A stretch of 64,000 bases of DNA, from positions 1-64,000 of the forward strand of contig JAKEEG010000095.1 of NCBI GenBank assembly GCA_022616555.1. Direction: 5' to 3'. This document shows, in pieces, positions 8,701 through 15,753 of the stretch. The DNA comes from Ignavibacteriota bacterium. Its GTDB lineage: Bacteria > Bacteroidota > Ignavibacteria > UBA10030. Position 1 is the first letter of the stretch; every line of letters begins with the position of its first letter. The notes under the pieces were generated by a model. The model saw nothing but the letters and a program-made list of their open reading frames with translations, was not told where the DNA came from and did not search any database. The translations under genes were made by a program, and so were the position numbers.

Positions 8701-8982
8701 ATAGGAGATCGTGATGGTATACGGCCCGCCGATTCTCATGTTGGGGATATTATATTGGCCGGTCACTCTGGTCGAGGCGCCGTACCTCGTGCCGCTCGGC
8801 TCGTGCGTTGCAATGACGTTGGCGCCAACAAGCGCTTCGCCATTATCGGATCGCACCATGCCGGTCAGGCTGGCCGTCGTCACTCCCTGCGCCTGAGCCT
8901 CGCTGCCAAGTATCAGAGCGAAGACAATCGCGCCGATAACGCTGGTCAACCTCAGAGCAAACAGCGATCTGGTTAATTGCAT
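5761..8982 (-). CDS. Large TonB-dependent receptor with N-terminal carboxypeptidase-like domain (Oar-like)
   Basis: A protein of about 1,073 residues. It has a signal peptide ending 'SEAQAQ', a carboxypeptidase-regulatory-like Ig domain ('SLTGMVRSDNGEALVGANV', 'ISYVGYKTQ'), a plug with 'FSFGGRNWLYNNISLDG' and 'GGFSGAGINTVTKSGTN', and a long beta barrel ending 'GIRYIF N'. This layout matches Oar/SusC-relative receptors used for large ligands or protease-related cargo. Longer starts to 9078 are possible. I prefer ATG 8982 because GGGAGG on the minus strand lies 6 nt before it; ATG 8988 would abut the SD. A promoter (9128-9158) and a strong terminator (5604-5639) make it a single-gene transcript. 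The ligand is unknown. Confidence 0.9.
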   Translation of the reverse strand: MQLTRSLFALRLTSVIGAIVFALILGSEAQAQGVTTASLTGMVRSDNGEALVGANVIATHEPSGTRYGASTRVTGQYNIPNMRIGGPYTITISYVGYKTQSQSDIYLSLGQEASINFDLVEETITGKEVVVTAERDEVLNSGRTGAETYVGRDQVTSLPSIKRSTRDLTRLDPRSDGNFSFGGRNWLYNNISLDGSYFNNPYGLDDPAPGGQANAEPVPFDAVDQVQISVAPFDVRQGGFSGAGINTVTKSGTNQYRASLYSFIRSEDFVGNTVAGKDVIANPSLSFNQSGFTVSGPIMENKLFLFINGELERRDDPGTNFVASRNGSSGFGISRVDAATMDAIRQRMIQEYQYDPGTYEGYVHETNNEKLLAKLDWNIDDNHNLTFRYNLLDARRELPPHPFVLSFGGTGRGPNENSLPFYKAGYRINNQLSSYALEVNSRFEGFANRFFASYNRFRDFREPFSEDFPTIEIGEGGVTYTTIGHEPFSIHNVLDQDVWQFTNNLSYFSGSHVITVGVNYEQFHFFNSFNIFRHGLFGLPFAATTFASIADFMAATDPLNPSQIDFRGMIGTGPFKGEDLDVGQLGIYAQDEYLISPTFNVTLGLRVDFPIYITEPVDNPFSKGLNALDENGQTEVVDQSKFPDATPLFSPRVGFNWNVTGDRSTQVRGGTGLFTGRLPFVWLGNQISNPGQNPNLPAHLRSFDVNSTVKDFKWPQVWTTNAAIDHKLPWDVLGTLEVLYSKDVNAVYVRNADLVAPVRTLPDGRPYYGGAGASELNPDFGAGIYILDNTDEGYNYTITAQLRKQFDFGLNASVAYTNLEAKNQLKSTEIASVLWAENPVQGNPNQPGLNFSEFGNRHRITGVFTYRHTWSDALATNFGVFFEVAEGNRFAGAGGNRYSYVYSGDVNGDGMAGNDLIYIPRDANDIILMSAATGGTELPKSDPAYAQLFAFINQDEYLSEHKGEIAERFGAVNAWFSNIDLKILQDISFEAFGSKQTVQLNLDILNVANLINSDWGVRQVATTSALAPLRLNDFGGPGQAPRFYFTGVSQTFINDPGLFSRWQAQFGIRYIFN

Positions 8983-9127
8983 AGACATCCTCCCATACTG
9001 TAAGTTAAAAAATGATGCTGGTGAGTATTGATGTGTAACGGGGAACCTAGTTGCGTGAACTGTCGTATTGACGTTCATAGAGTAAAAACGCTCTACACTA
9101 CAGCGTGGTGGGTTTGTGAACTTGACT

Positions 9128-9158
9128 AATATAGCAAATAAATTGAGTATTTTGTCAA
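9128..9158 (-). promoter_or_regulatory. Promoter of the Oar-like receptor gene
   Basis: On the minus strand TTGACA (9158-9153) and TATATT (9133-9128), separated by 19 bp, about 145 bp upstream of the start codon. Confidence 0.5.
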
Positions 9159-9262
9159 GTTATTTTTAGACCTTTTCGGCACACGGGACCATAGGTATTC
9201 CGGGTTAGTCCTCGGGAGAAGAAGTGGACAAATTTACATATTTATTTATTGGGGATGGAAGC

Positions 9263-9329
9263 ACACACCCCTAAATCCCCTCTCTCTTTCCCACCAGCGT
9301 ACGCTACAGAGGGGACGACAGGGGTGTGT
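9263..9329. repeat. Palindromic repeat ACACACCCCT...AGGGGTGTGT
   Basis: ACACACCCCT (9263-9272) pairs with AGGGGTGTGT (9320-9329), and CCCCTCT (9277-9283) with AGAGGGG (9308-9314). It sits alone in the divergent spacer between the receptor and pdhA; the rest of 9159-9366 shows nothing recognisable. Confidence 0.6.
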
Positions 9330-9366
9330 TATCTAGTCAAAGCGCAAACCTGGCGTCTAAACCCTT

Positions 9367-9394
9367 TTGATTTTTAGCAAGTTCTTCTTATATT
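9367..9394 (+). promoter_or_regulatory. Promoter of the pyruvate dehydrogenase operon
   Basis: TTGATT (9367-9372), 16-bp spacer, TATATT (9389-9394), about 50 bp upstream of the pdhA ATG. Confidence 0.5.
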
Positions 9395-9448
9395 TGACAC
9401 GATTTGAGAAAGACTACAACGAAATCCAGACGAAAACGAAGAACAACA

Positions 9449-10468
9449 ATGACAGATAGCGCGACCGTAGTAGCACCCAAGAAACAAAGCTCCCGTTTGA
9501 TGGGGCTTTCCCGTGAGACTTTGCTAAAGTGGTACGAGGAAATGCTCTTGATGCGGCGCTTTGAAGAAAAAGCCGCTGAACTTTATCGAAACGGTAAGAT
9601 TGGCGGTTTTTGCCATTTATACAACGGACAAGAGGCAGTCTCAACCGGTTCGGTTGGAGCACTCACGCCAGATGATTACGTAATTACAGCTTACCGCGAC
9701 CACGGACTTGCGATTTCCAAAGGCGTGGAACCGAAAGCGATCATGGCGGAGTTGCTCGGCAAAGTTACCGGTACAACCAAGGGTAAAGGCGGCTCGATGC
9801 ACATCTTCGACCGCGAGAAAAATTTCCTGGGCGGGCACGCCATTGTCGGATCGCACATACCGCTCGCGACAGGCGCGGCGTTCGCCAGCAAGTATCGCGG
9901 CGAGAAACGAGTCTGTCTCTGTTACATGGGCGACGGAGCGACGAACATCGGTGCGTTCCATGAGGGATTGAACTTAGCCGCGCTGTGGAAGCTGCCGGTT
10001 ATTTATATCATCGAAAACAACCAATACAGCATGGGAACGTCGGTAGAACGCTCATCTGCCGTCGATGATCTTTCTAAGAAGGCGCTCGCTTACGACATGC
10101 GCCGCGGCGTCGTGAACGGCAGTGATGTGCTGGAAGTATACAAAGCTGTAAAAGCCGCAGTCGAACACGCTCGTCAAACCTATGAGCCGACGCTCTTGGA
10201 TATCCGGACATTTCGGTACCGCGGGCACTCGATGTCCGATCCCACTCACGGCCACTACCGCACGAAAGAAGAAGTCGAAGCTTACAAGAGTCACGACCCG
10301 ATCGACCTCTTCGCAGCCATCTTAAAAACTGAAGGCATCATCGACGACACCTATCTGGAAAAGGTTGAGAAGAAGATTAAGGAGATCGTAACCGAGTGTG
10401 TCGAGTTCGCGGAAACCAGTCCTGAACCGCCTCCTGACGATCTGTGGACAGATGTGTACTACGAATAA
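9449..10468 (+). CDS. pdhA: Pyruvate dehydrogenase E1 component, alpha subunit
   Basis: This is the thiamine-diphosphate-binding half of the E1 heterotetramer that decarboxylates pyruvate and reductively acetylates the E2 lipoyl group. The TPP motif 'GDGATNIGAFHEGLN' leads to 'IENNQYSMGT', and the typical 'KGKGGSMH' and 'GGHAIVGSHIPLATG' segments precede it. 'RYRGHSMSDP' is the conserved phosphorylation-loop region. The length of 339 residues is normal. ATG 9449 is preferred over an in-frame TTG at 9404, because the extra residues are only basic low-complexity sequence. It is the first gene of pdhA-pdhB-pdhC with short gaps (19 and 19 bp). Confidence 0.95.
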   Translation: MTDSATVVAPKKQSSRLMGLSRETLLKWYEEMLLMRRFEEKAAELYRNGKIGGFCHLYNGQEAVSTGSVGALTPDDYVITAYRDHGLAISKGVEPKAIMAELLGKVTGTTKGKGGSMHIFDREKNFLGGHAIVGSHIPLATGAAFASKYRGEKRVCLCYMGDGATNIGAFHEGLNLAALWKLPVIYIIENNQYSMGTSVERSSAVDDLSKKALAYDMRRGVVNGSDVLEVYKAVKAAVEHARQTYEPTLLDIRTFRYRGHSMSDPTHGHYRTKEEVEAYKSHDPIDLFAAILKTEGIIDDTYLEKVEKKIKEIVTECVEFAETSPEPPPDDLWTDVYYE

Positions 10469-10487
10469 CGTTTATGTGGAGCACTGA

Positions 10488-11471
10488 ATGGCAATAGTCA
10501 GTTTACGTGAAGCACTCAACCAGGCGATGGATGAAGAGATGGCGCGTGATGAGCGCGTCTTCTTGATGGGCGAGGAAGTCGCCCAGTATAACGGCGCATA
10601 TAAAGTCAGCCAAGGGTTGCTGCAAAAATACGGCGCCAAACGCATACTCGATACGCCGATTGCCGAGGCTGGATTTGCGGGAGTGGGTATCGGTGCGGCG
10701 ATGGTGGGATTGCGTCCCATCGTGGAATTCATGACGTGGAATTTTTCTCTCGTTGCGTACGACCAGCTCGTGAACAACGCTGCGAAGATGTACTCGATGT
10801 CGGGCGGGCATTTCCATGTTCCCATTGTTTTCCGCGGACCGGGCGGCGCTGCGCACAACCTTGCAGCAACGCACTCGCAAGCGCTTGAATCCATCTACGC
10901 GCACATTGCGGGCTTGAAGGTTATCGCGCCTTCAACTCAGAAGGACGCGAAAGGGCTGCTAAAATCTGCGATTCGTGATGAAAACCCCGTGATCTTCATC
11001 GAGAGTGAAGTAATGTACGGCGAGAAAGGCGAGATCCCTGAGGGCGAATACACGATACCCATCGGAGTCGGCGAGGTAAAGAAAGAAGGCACCGACGTAA
11101 CGATTGTCTCTTGGTCGAAAGCGCTTCAACACTTTGTGATGAAATCCGTTCCGGAATTGGAGAGATTGGGCATCAATGCGGAGATCGTGGATCCGCGCAC
11201 CATAAAGCCAATGGATTACGACCTGATTGTCGATTCCGTCAAGAAGACCAACCGGCTCGTTGTCGTGGAAGAGAGCTACCCGTTTGCGGGCGTTGGCGCG
11301 CAGATTTCACACGAAATTTCGCGCCGGGCGTTCGATTACCTCGACGCACCTGTTGAGAGGGTTACGCAGGAAGATGTGCCCCTCCCCTACAACTCGAAGC
11401 TTGAAAAAGCCTCACTGCCCAACGTCGAAAAAATTGTGCGGGCGGTGCGAAAAGTCATGTACATGGATTGA
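10488..11471 (+). CDS. pdhB: Pyruvate dehydrogenase E1 component, beta subunit
   Basis: A 327-residue transketolase-like E1 beta chain. It has the N-terminal 'REALNQAMDEEMARDERVFLMGEEV' region with the catalytic Glu that activates TPP, 'TPIAEAGFAGVGIGAAM', and the C-terminal 'RVTQEDVPLPYNSKLEKA' signature of pyruvate/branched-chain E1 beta. GGAG lies upstream of the ATG. It pairs with the adjacent alpha subunit. Branched-chain oxoacid specificity cannot be excluded from sequence alone, but the operon layout favours pyruvate. Confidence 0.95.
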   Translation: MAIVSLREALNQAMDEEMARDERVFLMGEEVAQYNGAYKVSQGLLQKYGAKRILDTPIAEAGFAGVGIGAAMVGLRPIVEFMTWNFSLVAYDQLVNNAAKMYSMSGGHFHVPIVFRGPGGAAHNLAATHSQALESIYAHIAGLKVIAPSTQKDAKGLLKSAIRDENPVIFIESEVMYGEKGEIPEGEYTIPIGVGEVKKEGTDVTIVSWSKALQHFVMKSVPELERLGINAEIVDPRTIKPMDYDLIVDSVKKTNRLVVVEESYPFAGVGAQISHEISRRAFDYLDAPVERVTQEDVPLPYNSKLEKASLPNVEKIVRAVRKVMYMD

Positions 11472-11490
11472 TTGTTACCTAAGGAACCCG

Positions 11491-12720
11491 ATGGCAACTA
11501 AAGTCTTAATGCCGAAACTTAGCGACACGATGGAGGAAGGGACGATTCTGAAGTGGGTGCGGAAGGAAGGCGAAAAAGTGAAGCAAGGTGAGACTATCGT
11601 GGAGATTGAGTCGGATAAAGCGGATATGGAGCTCGAGGCATATGACTCGGGTGTTCTGCGGAAGATTTTGATTCCCGAAGGCGGGAAAGCGCCCATCGGT
11701 GCTTTGATTGCCGTTATCGGAGAAGCAAACGAAGACATCGCTGCATTACTGGCAGATGCGCCCTCGCCGCAACCGGCGAAAAAGGAAGAGAAAAAGGAAA
11801 CGACGGTCCCTATTCCGTCACAATCCGCAGCGCCGATGTCCACCGCTCCTCAACATGCTCAACCGGGAGATGGCAAGGTGAAAGCCTCTCCGCTTGCGAA
11901 GCGGCTAGCTAAAGAGCACAGCTTGAGTCTCGGTTCCATTCCGGGTACTGGACCACAGGGCCGCGTTGTCAAGCGTGACATTGAGAGCGCGCTCTCGGGC
12001 AAGATGCCTGTCTCCCGCGCCGCCGCAACGATTGTCCCGGGTACAGCGCAGGAAGTACCACTTTCCCCCATCCGCAAGACTATCGCCAAACGGATGACGG
12101 AAAGTAAAAATACCGCGCCGCATTTCTATGTCACGGTAGAAATCGACATGGAGCCGGCGATGGCGTTCCGCGAGCAAATCAACAATGCGACGGATGTGAA
12201 GCTGAGCTTCACAGATATTATCATCAAGGCGTCCGCCGCAGCATTGATGAAACATCCGATGGTCAATGCAACTTACTTGGGAGATAAAGCTCGGCAGTAT
12301 CACTATGTGCACATAGGGGTGGCTGTGGCACTTGAAGAGGGATTGGTAACTCCGGTGGTGCGAAACTGCGAACAGAAGCGCATTGACCAAATCAACCATG
12401 AATTACGTGATCTCGTCGAACGGGCGCGCAACAGAAAGCTGAAGCCGGACGAGTATACAGGAGCGACATTCACAATCAGCAATTTAGGGATGTTCGGCGT
12501 TGAGGATTTTGTTGCCATTATCAATCCGCCGGAGGGCGCCATCCTTGCGGTAGGTTCGATTGTTGAAACGCCGGTAGTGAAGGACGGCGCGATTGTCATC
12601 GGGCACACTATGAAGGTGACGATTTCCGCCGACCATCGGATTATCGATGGTGCGGTCGCCGCGAGGTTCCTGCAAGATCTGAAGAAATTCATGGAAAGCC
12701 CGGCTGCGCTGACGCTGTAA
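11491..12720 (+). CDS. pdhC: Dihydrolipoamide acetyltransferase (E2) of pyruvate dehydrogenase
   Basis: This 409-residue E2 has one lipoyl domain (residues 1-80, lipoyl Lys43 in 'ESDKADME'), a Pro/Ala/Lys linker and a peripheral-subunit binding domain (~130-168, 'ASPLAKRLAKE', 'GTGPQGRVVKRDI'). The catalytic acetyltransferase domain contains 'SADHRIIDGA' with the active-site His. The start at 11491 has AAGGA 6 nt upstream; an upstream in-frame extension overlaps pdhB and is spurious. The complex transfers acetyl groups to CoA. No dihydrolipoamide dehydrogenase (E3) gene is in this operon or elsewhere in the window, so E3 must be supplied from another locus. Confidence 0.95.
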   Translation: MATKVLMPKLSDTMEEGTILKWVRKEGEKVKQGETIVEIESDKADMELEAYDSGVLRKILIPEGGKAPIGALIAVIGEANEDIAALLADAPSPQPAKKEEKKETTVPIPSQSAAPMSTAPQHAQPGDGKVKASPLAKRLAKEHSLSLGSIPGTGPQGRVVKRDIESALSGKMPVSRAAATIVPGTAQEVPLSPIRKTIAKRMTESKNTAPHFYVTVEIDMEPAMAFREQINNATDVKLSFTDIIIKASAAALMKHPMVNATYLGDKARQYHYVHIGVAVALEEGLVTPVVRNCEQKRIDQINHELRDLVERARNRKLKPDEYTGATFTISNLGMFGVEDFVAIINPPEGAILAVGSIVETPVVKDGAIVIGHTMKVTISADHRIIDGAVAARFLQDLKKFMESPAALTL

Positions 12721-12750
12721 CTGCCATTTGTGTGAAATCTCTACCTCTTG

Positions 12751-12778
12751 AACCCGACCCGAGGTCGGGTTCTTTTTT
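12751..12778 (+). terminator. Intrinsic terminator of the pdh operon
   Basis: AACCCGACC (12751-12759) pairs with GGTCGGGTT (12763-12771) around a 3-nt loop and runs into CTTTTTT. It lies 30 bp after the pdhC stop codon. Confidence 0.9.
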
Positions 12779-12801
12779 ATCCAATTTACGAGATACGACT
12801 C

Positions 12802-13428
12802 ATGAGTAAGCGTATTTCAGAAGAATTCTCGGGGCCGATGCTTCCCTTCATCGCGCTGTGTGTGGCGCTAAACCTAACGGTGGGGCAAGTCGCGGCAGCA
12901 CTAAAGCTCCCTCTCTATCTCGATTCGCTCGGCACTGTGTTGCTTGCGGTGCTCGCCGGCCCAGTTTCCGCGATTGTAGCCGGGAGTTTTGCCAATCTTC
13001 TTGCTTCAGCAATGGGCAATCCGCCGATGATGTTTTTTATTCCCGTCGTTATCGTTATTGGGGGCGTCACCGGCATGTTTGCGAGATTCGGCTGGTTTCG
13101 CCGCTGGTATTTGGTCGTCTTGGGGGGTATATTACTGGGAATACCCACAGCTGGGCTTTCTTCGGTTATCTCCGCTTACGTGTTTGGCGGGGTCACGATG
13201 GGCGCAGCGGATTTTATCGTGCTGTTTTTCCGTTCACAAGGATTTTCGCTTCACCAAAGCACGCTTATACAAGCCTTCATCATGGACCCGTTCGATAAGG
13301 TCGTAACGTATTTGATAGTATTCATTCTGCTCAGAAATTTACCGGAGCGGTTACTCAATCGTTTCCCGGGCGTATTAAACATCAAACCGAAGCAATCGGA
13401 TCGCGGTCTCAATTCCAATGCGCCTTGA
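12802..13428 (+). CDS. ECF transporter substrate-binding (S) component
   Basis: A 208-residue integral membrane protein with about six hydrophobic segments. The first half, 'LYLDSLGTVLLAVLAGP' and 'AIVAGSFANLL', is typical of ECF S-components of the ECF_trnsprt type. The start at ATG 12802 is chosen because the longer frame from 12748 would run through the pdh terminator. It overlaps the T-component gene by 11 bp and is followed by two ATPase genes, which makes a dedicated (group I) vitamin or metal uptake system. No riboswitch is recognisable upstream, so the substrate is not identified. Confidence 0.8.
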   Translation: MSKRISEEFSGPMLPFIALCVALNLTVGQVAAALKLPLYLDSLGTVLLAVLAGPVSAIVAGSFANLLASAMGNPPMMFFIPVVIVIGGVTGMFARFGWFRRWYLVVLGGILLGIPTAGLSSVISAYVFGGVTMGAADFIVLFFRSQGFSLHQSTLIQAFIMDPFDKVVTYLIVFILLRNLPERLLNRFPGVLNIKPKQSDRGLNSNAP

Positions 13429-14155
13429 GACGCTCACCAAAACGTCGCTCGTCTTCTTCTTCATTGTGCTGTCCTTTCTGGCCGACTGGCAGACCAACCT
13501 CCTTCTCTTTGCCGGTTTCAGCCTGCTTGGCGCACTTCAGATTTTCCTTCAAACGGAATTTATTTCAATCAGACGGGCTTACAGCCGTTTCCTGCTTTAC
13601 GCCATCGCCGCCTCGGCGCTTATTACTGTCCTGAATGGCTTTTTTTTGCGCGACGGCGACGTTGCCGCCGAGGTTCTGGGTATTACGTTCTATGACGCAG
13701 GGCTTCAGTTCGGCATAACGACGGGCGCGAGGCTTGCCGTTATCTCCGTTTCGCTGTTTTTATTCTTTGTCACGACTCCACTACGCAGGCTCATTCAATT
13801 TTTTCAGCAAGCAGGATTGCCAGGCCAGCTCACCGTGATTTTGTTTCTTGCGCTGCATTTCATCGGGCAGGTCCCTGCGCGCATCAGCCAAATATACACT
13901 GCGCAGGAGGCTCGCGGCGCACCAGTGCGAGGGCATGCAATAGCTCGATTAAAGGCGTTCCTTGCTATTTTGTTTCCGCTCCTGTTGTCATCAATCTCCG
14001 AGACCCTCGAGCGGGGTGCTGCATTGGAGGCAAGAGGGTTCCGAGGCGAACTCACCGCTGTGTCTACAACACCATTCCCTCTCGTTTCGAAAGTCATAGC
14101 CACGGCTGTTTTTCTTGCAACGCTCTCTTTGCTGGCATATTCCCTTTTGCCATGA
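13418..14155 (+). CDS. ecfT: ECF transporter transmembrane (T) component, EcfT/CbiQ family
   Basis: A 245-residue membrane protein with several N-terminal hydrophobic helices and a C-terminal cytoplasmic coupling region. Two Ala-Arg-Gly motifs, 'QEARGAPVRG' and 'LEARGFRGE', are the signature EcfT helices that dock into the two ATPases. Its gene overlaps the S-component gene upstream by 11 bp and the first ATPase gene downstream by 4 bp (ATGA), implying translational coupling. Confidence 0.88.
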   Translation: MRLETLTKTSLVFFFIVLSFLADWQTNLLLFAGFSLLGALQIFLQTEFISIRRAYSRFLLYAIAASALITVLNGFFLRDGDVAAEVLGITFYDAGLQFGITTGARLAVISVSLFLFFVTTPLRRLIQFFQQAGLPGQLTVILFLALHFIGQVPARISQIYTAQEARGAPVRGHAIARLKAFLAILFPLLLSSISETLERGAALEARGFRGELTAVSTTPFPLVSKVIATAVFLATLSLLAYSLLP

Positions 14156-14994
14156 ACCCAGAAATTTCTCTTCAGGGTTTTTCTTTGAGGTATTCGCCGT
14201 CGGCAGACTGGGCGTTAGCCGGTTTAACGCTCTCCATTCCGTCTGGCGCCTGCTGTGCCATTTTGGGCCCGACGTCCTCGGGTAAAACAACCTTACTCCA
14301 AACGCTTTCAGGCTTGCTTGGAAAGCACCATCCCGCTGCCGAAGCTCGCGGGGCTTTGTCATTCAAAGACCGCGAGCAAACGACCATCCCGCGCGAAATG
14401 CTTTTTCCAGCGGTAGGAATGGTACTCCAAGATCCGTACGTTATGATTTCAGGAATACACGAGACGGTTGAAGAAGAGATTGCGTTCACGCTCCAAAACT
14501 TAGGAATTCCGCAAGCTGAAATACGGAGCCGGGTGCGAGAAACGCTTTCGATGCTCCACCTTGAAGAGTTCGCAAGAAGACATCCGCTGCGGCTTTCAGG
14601 AGGAGAGCTGCAACGAGTGGCACTGGCAAGTATTCTTGTCGCCAAGCCAAGTGTGTTGTTACTCGACGAGCCGAGAAACTCGCTCGATAGCGCGGGGCAA
14701 GATATGCTCGCTCGCTTGTTAAGAGCTCTACGAGGGACAACAACAGTTTTGTTTACTGATTACGATATCGATCTCGCGATGGCGGCAGCAGATTATGTTG
14801 TTGTGTTCGATAAAGGCATCTGCACGTATCATGGAGACAAACAGGGATTTCTTGAAAATTTTGAGAAGTTTTCGTCCATACTGTTATCCGATTCATGGAC
14901 ACGCTCACTTCCCCTTCTTGCTAACACTCAGGCCGGAACCTCAAAAATTTCACGGATTCGAAAAATATTTGGACTGAGCAATGCTAACACTTGA
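14152..14994 (+). CDS. ECF transporter ATPase subunit 1 (intact signature, altered H-loop)
   Basis: A 280-residue ABC ATPase with Walker A 'GPTSSGKTT', Q-loop 'LQDPYVM', an intact ABC signature 'LSGGELQR', Walker B plus catalytic Glu 'LLLDEP', and D-loop 'NSLD'. The switch (H-loop) position reads 'FTDYDIDL', where a His is expected: the His appears replaced by Tyr. Its neighbour has the opposite defects (intact His, broken signature), so the pair should form one canonical and one degenerate ATP site. It is part of a four-gene ECF transporter. Confidence 0.88.
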   Translation: MNPEISLQGFSLRYSPSADWALAGLTLSIPSGACCAILGPTSSGKTTLLQTLSGLLGKHHPAAEARGALSFKDREQTTIPREMLFPAVGMVLQDPYVMISGIHETVEEEIAFTLQNLGIPQAEIRSRVRETLSMLHLEEFARRHPLRLSGGELQRVALASILVAKPSVLLLDEPRNSLDSAGQDMLARLLRALRGTTTVLFTDYDIDLAMAAADYVVVFDKGICTYHGDKQGFLENFEKFSSILLSDSWTRSLPLLANTQAGTSKISRIRKIFGLSNANT

Positions 14995-15739
14995 GGACGT
15001 GACATACGCGTATCCAGGCGGCGAGCCTGTGCTTCGAAATGTCTCGCTAGAAGGTTCGCAGGGTGAGGTTCTGCTTATTCTTGGGCATAACGGCGCCGGG
15101 AAAAGCACACTGCTAAAACTGCTGAACGGCATTTTGACGCCGACAAATGGGAGGGTGCTCGTGGAGGGCAAAGACACCAAAACAGTTTCCACGGCAATTC
15201 TTGCGAAGGATGTTGCGGTGACGTTCCAAAATCCGCGAGACCAAATTTTTGCGTCGACCATTAACAATGAGGTCGAATTTGGGCCTCGCATTCTCGATCG
15301 ACCGAACACAAGCGAGTTGGTCAAGGAAGCTTTGAGGCTATTCGGGTTTGCGCAAGAAGGAACGCGACACCCGTACGACCTCCCGCTCTCGCGGCAAAAA
15401 CTACTGACGGCTGCGAGTGCCGCGGCTTCGGGCGCGTCGATTCTAGCGTTCGATGAACCTAGTGCCGGGCTTTCTATTCCTGAGCGGAGAATACTTATTG
15501 AGGGATTGCAGCAAATTCGCGAGAACAAACTAGTGCTCATCGTCTCGCACGACTTGGATGTCTTTCTACCGCTTGCTACGCGGGTCCTTGTTTTTCATCA
15601 TGGTAAATTAAGTTCAGATGCCGCTCCGAGCATGATTTATCGCGATGAAAAAATATTACGTACGGTTTCCTTGAAACTTCCACTGGCATTGCGACTGCAG
15701 AAGTTCCTCAGCTCCGCTCAACAGAAATTTGTGGTGTAA
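14981..15739 (+). CDS. ECF transporter ATPase subunit 2 (degenerate signature motif)
   Basis: A 252-residue ABC ATPase with Walker A 'GHNGAGKST', Q-loop 'FQNPRDQ', Walker B/Glu 'LAFDEP' and H-loop 'IVSHDLD'. The expected LSGGQ signature is instead 'LPLSRQKLL', lacking both glycines, and the D-loop Asp is Ser ('AGLS'). It overlaps the preceding ATPase gene by 14 bp and ends 14 bp from the convergent lytic transglycosylase gene. Together with subunit 1 it powers the adjacent T and S components. Confidence 0.88.
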   Translation: MLTLEDVTYAYPGGEPVLRNVSLEGSQGEVLLILGHNGAGKSTLLKLLNGILTPTNGRVLVEGKDTKTVSTAILAKDVAVTFQNPRDQIFASTINNEVEFGPRILDRPNTSELVKEALRLFGFAQEGTRHPYDLPLSRQKLLTAASAAASGASILAFDEPSAGLSIPERRILIEGLQQIRENKLVLIVSHDLDVFLPLATRVLVFHHGKLSSDAAPSMIYRDEKILRTVSLKLPLALRLQKFLSSAQQKFVV

Positions 15740-15753
15740 GGTTAGTGGAGGGG

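Noticed and set aside
9404-9448. TTG start extending pdhA
   Set aside because: It adds a basic low-complexity tail not seen in E1 alpha; ATG 9449 gives the normal N-terminus.
12748-12801. Longer start for the ECF S-component
   Set aside because: The extension would translate the pdh terminator hairpin (12751-12778); ATG 12802 is the sensible start.
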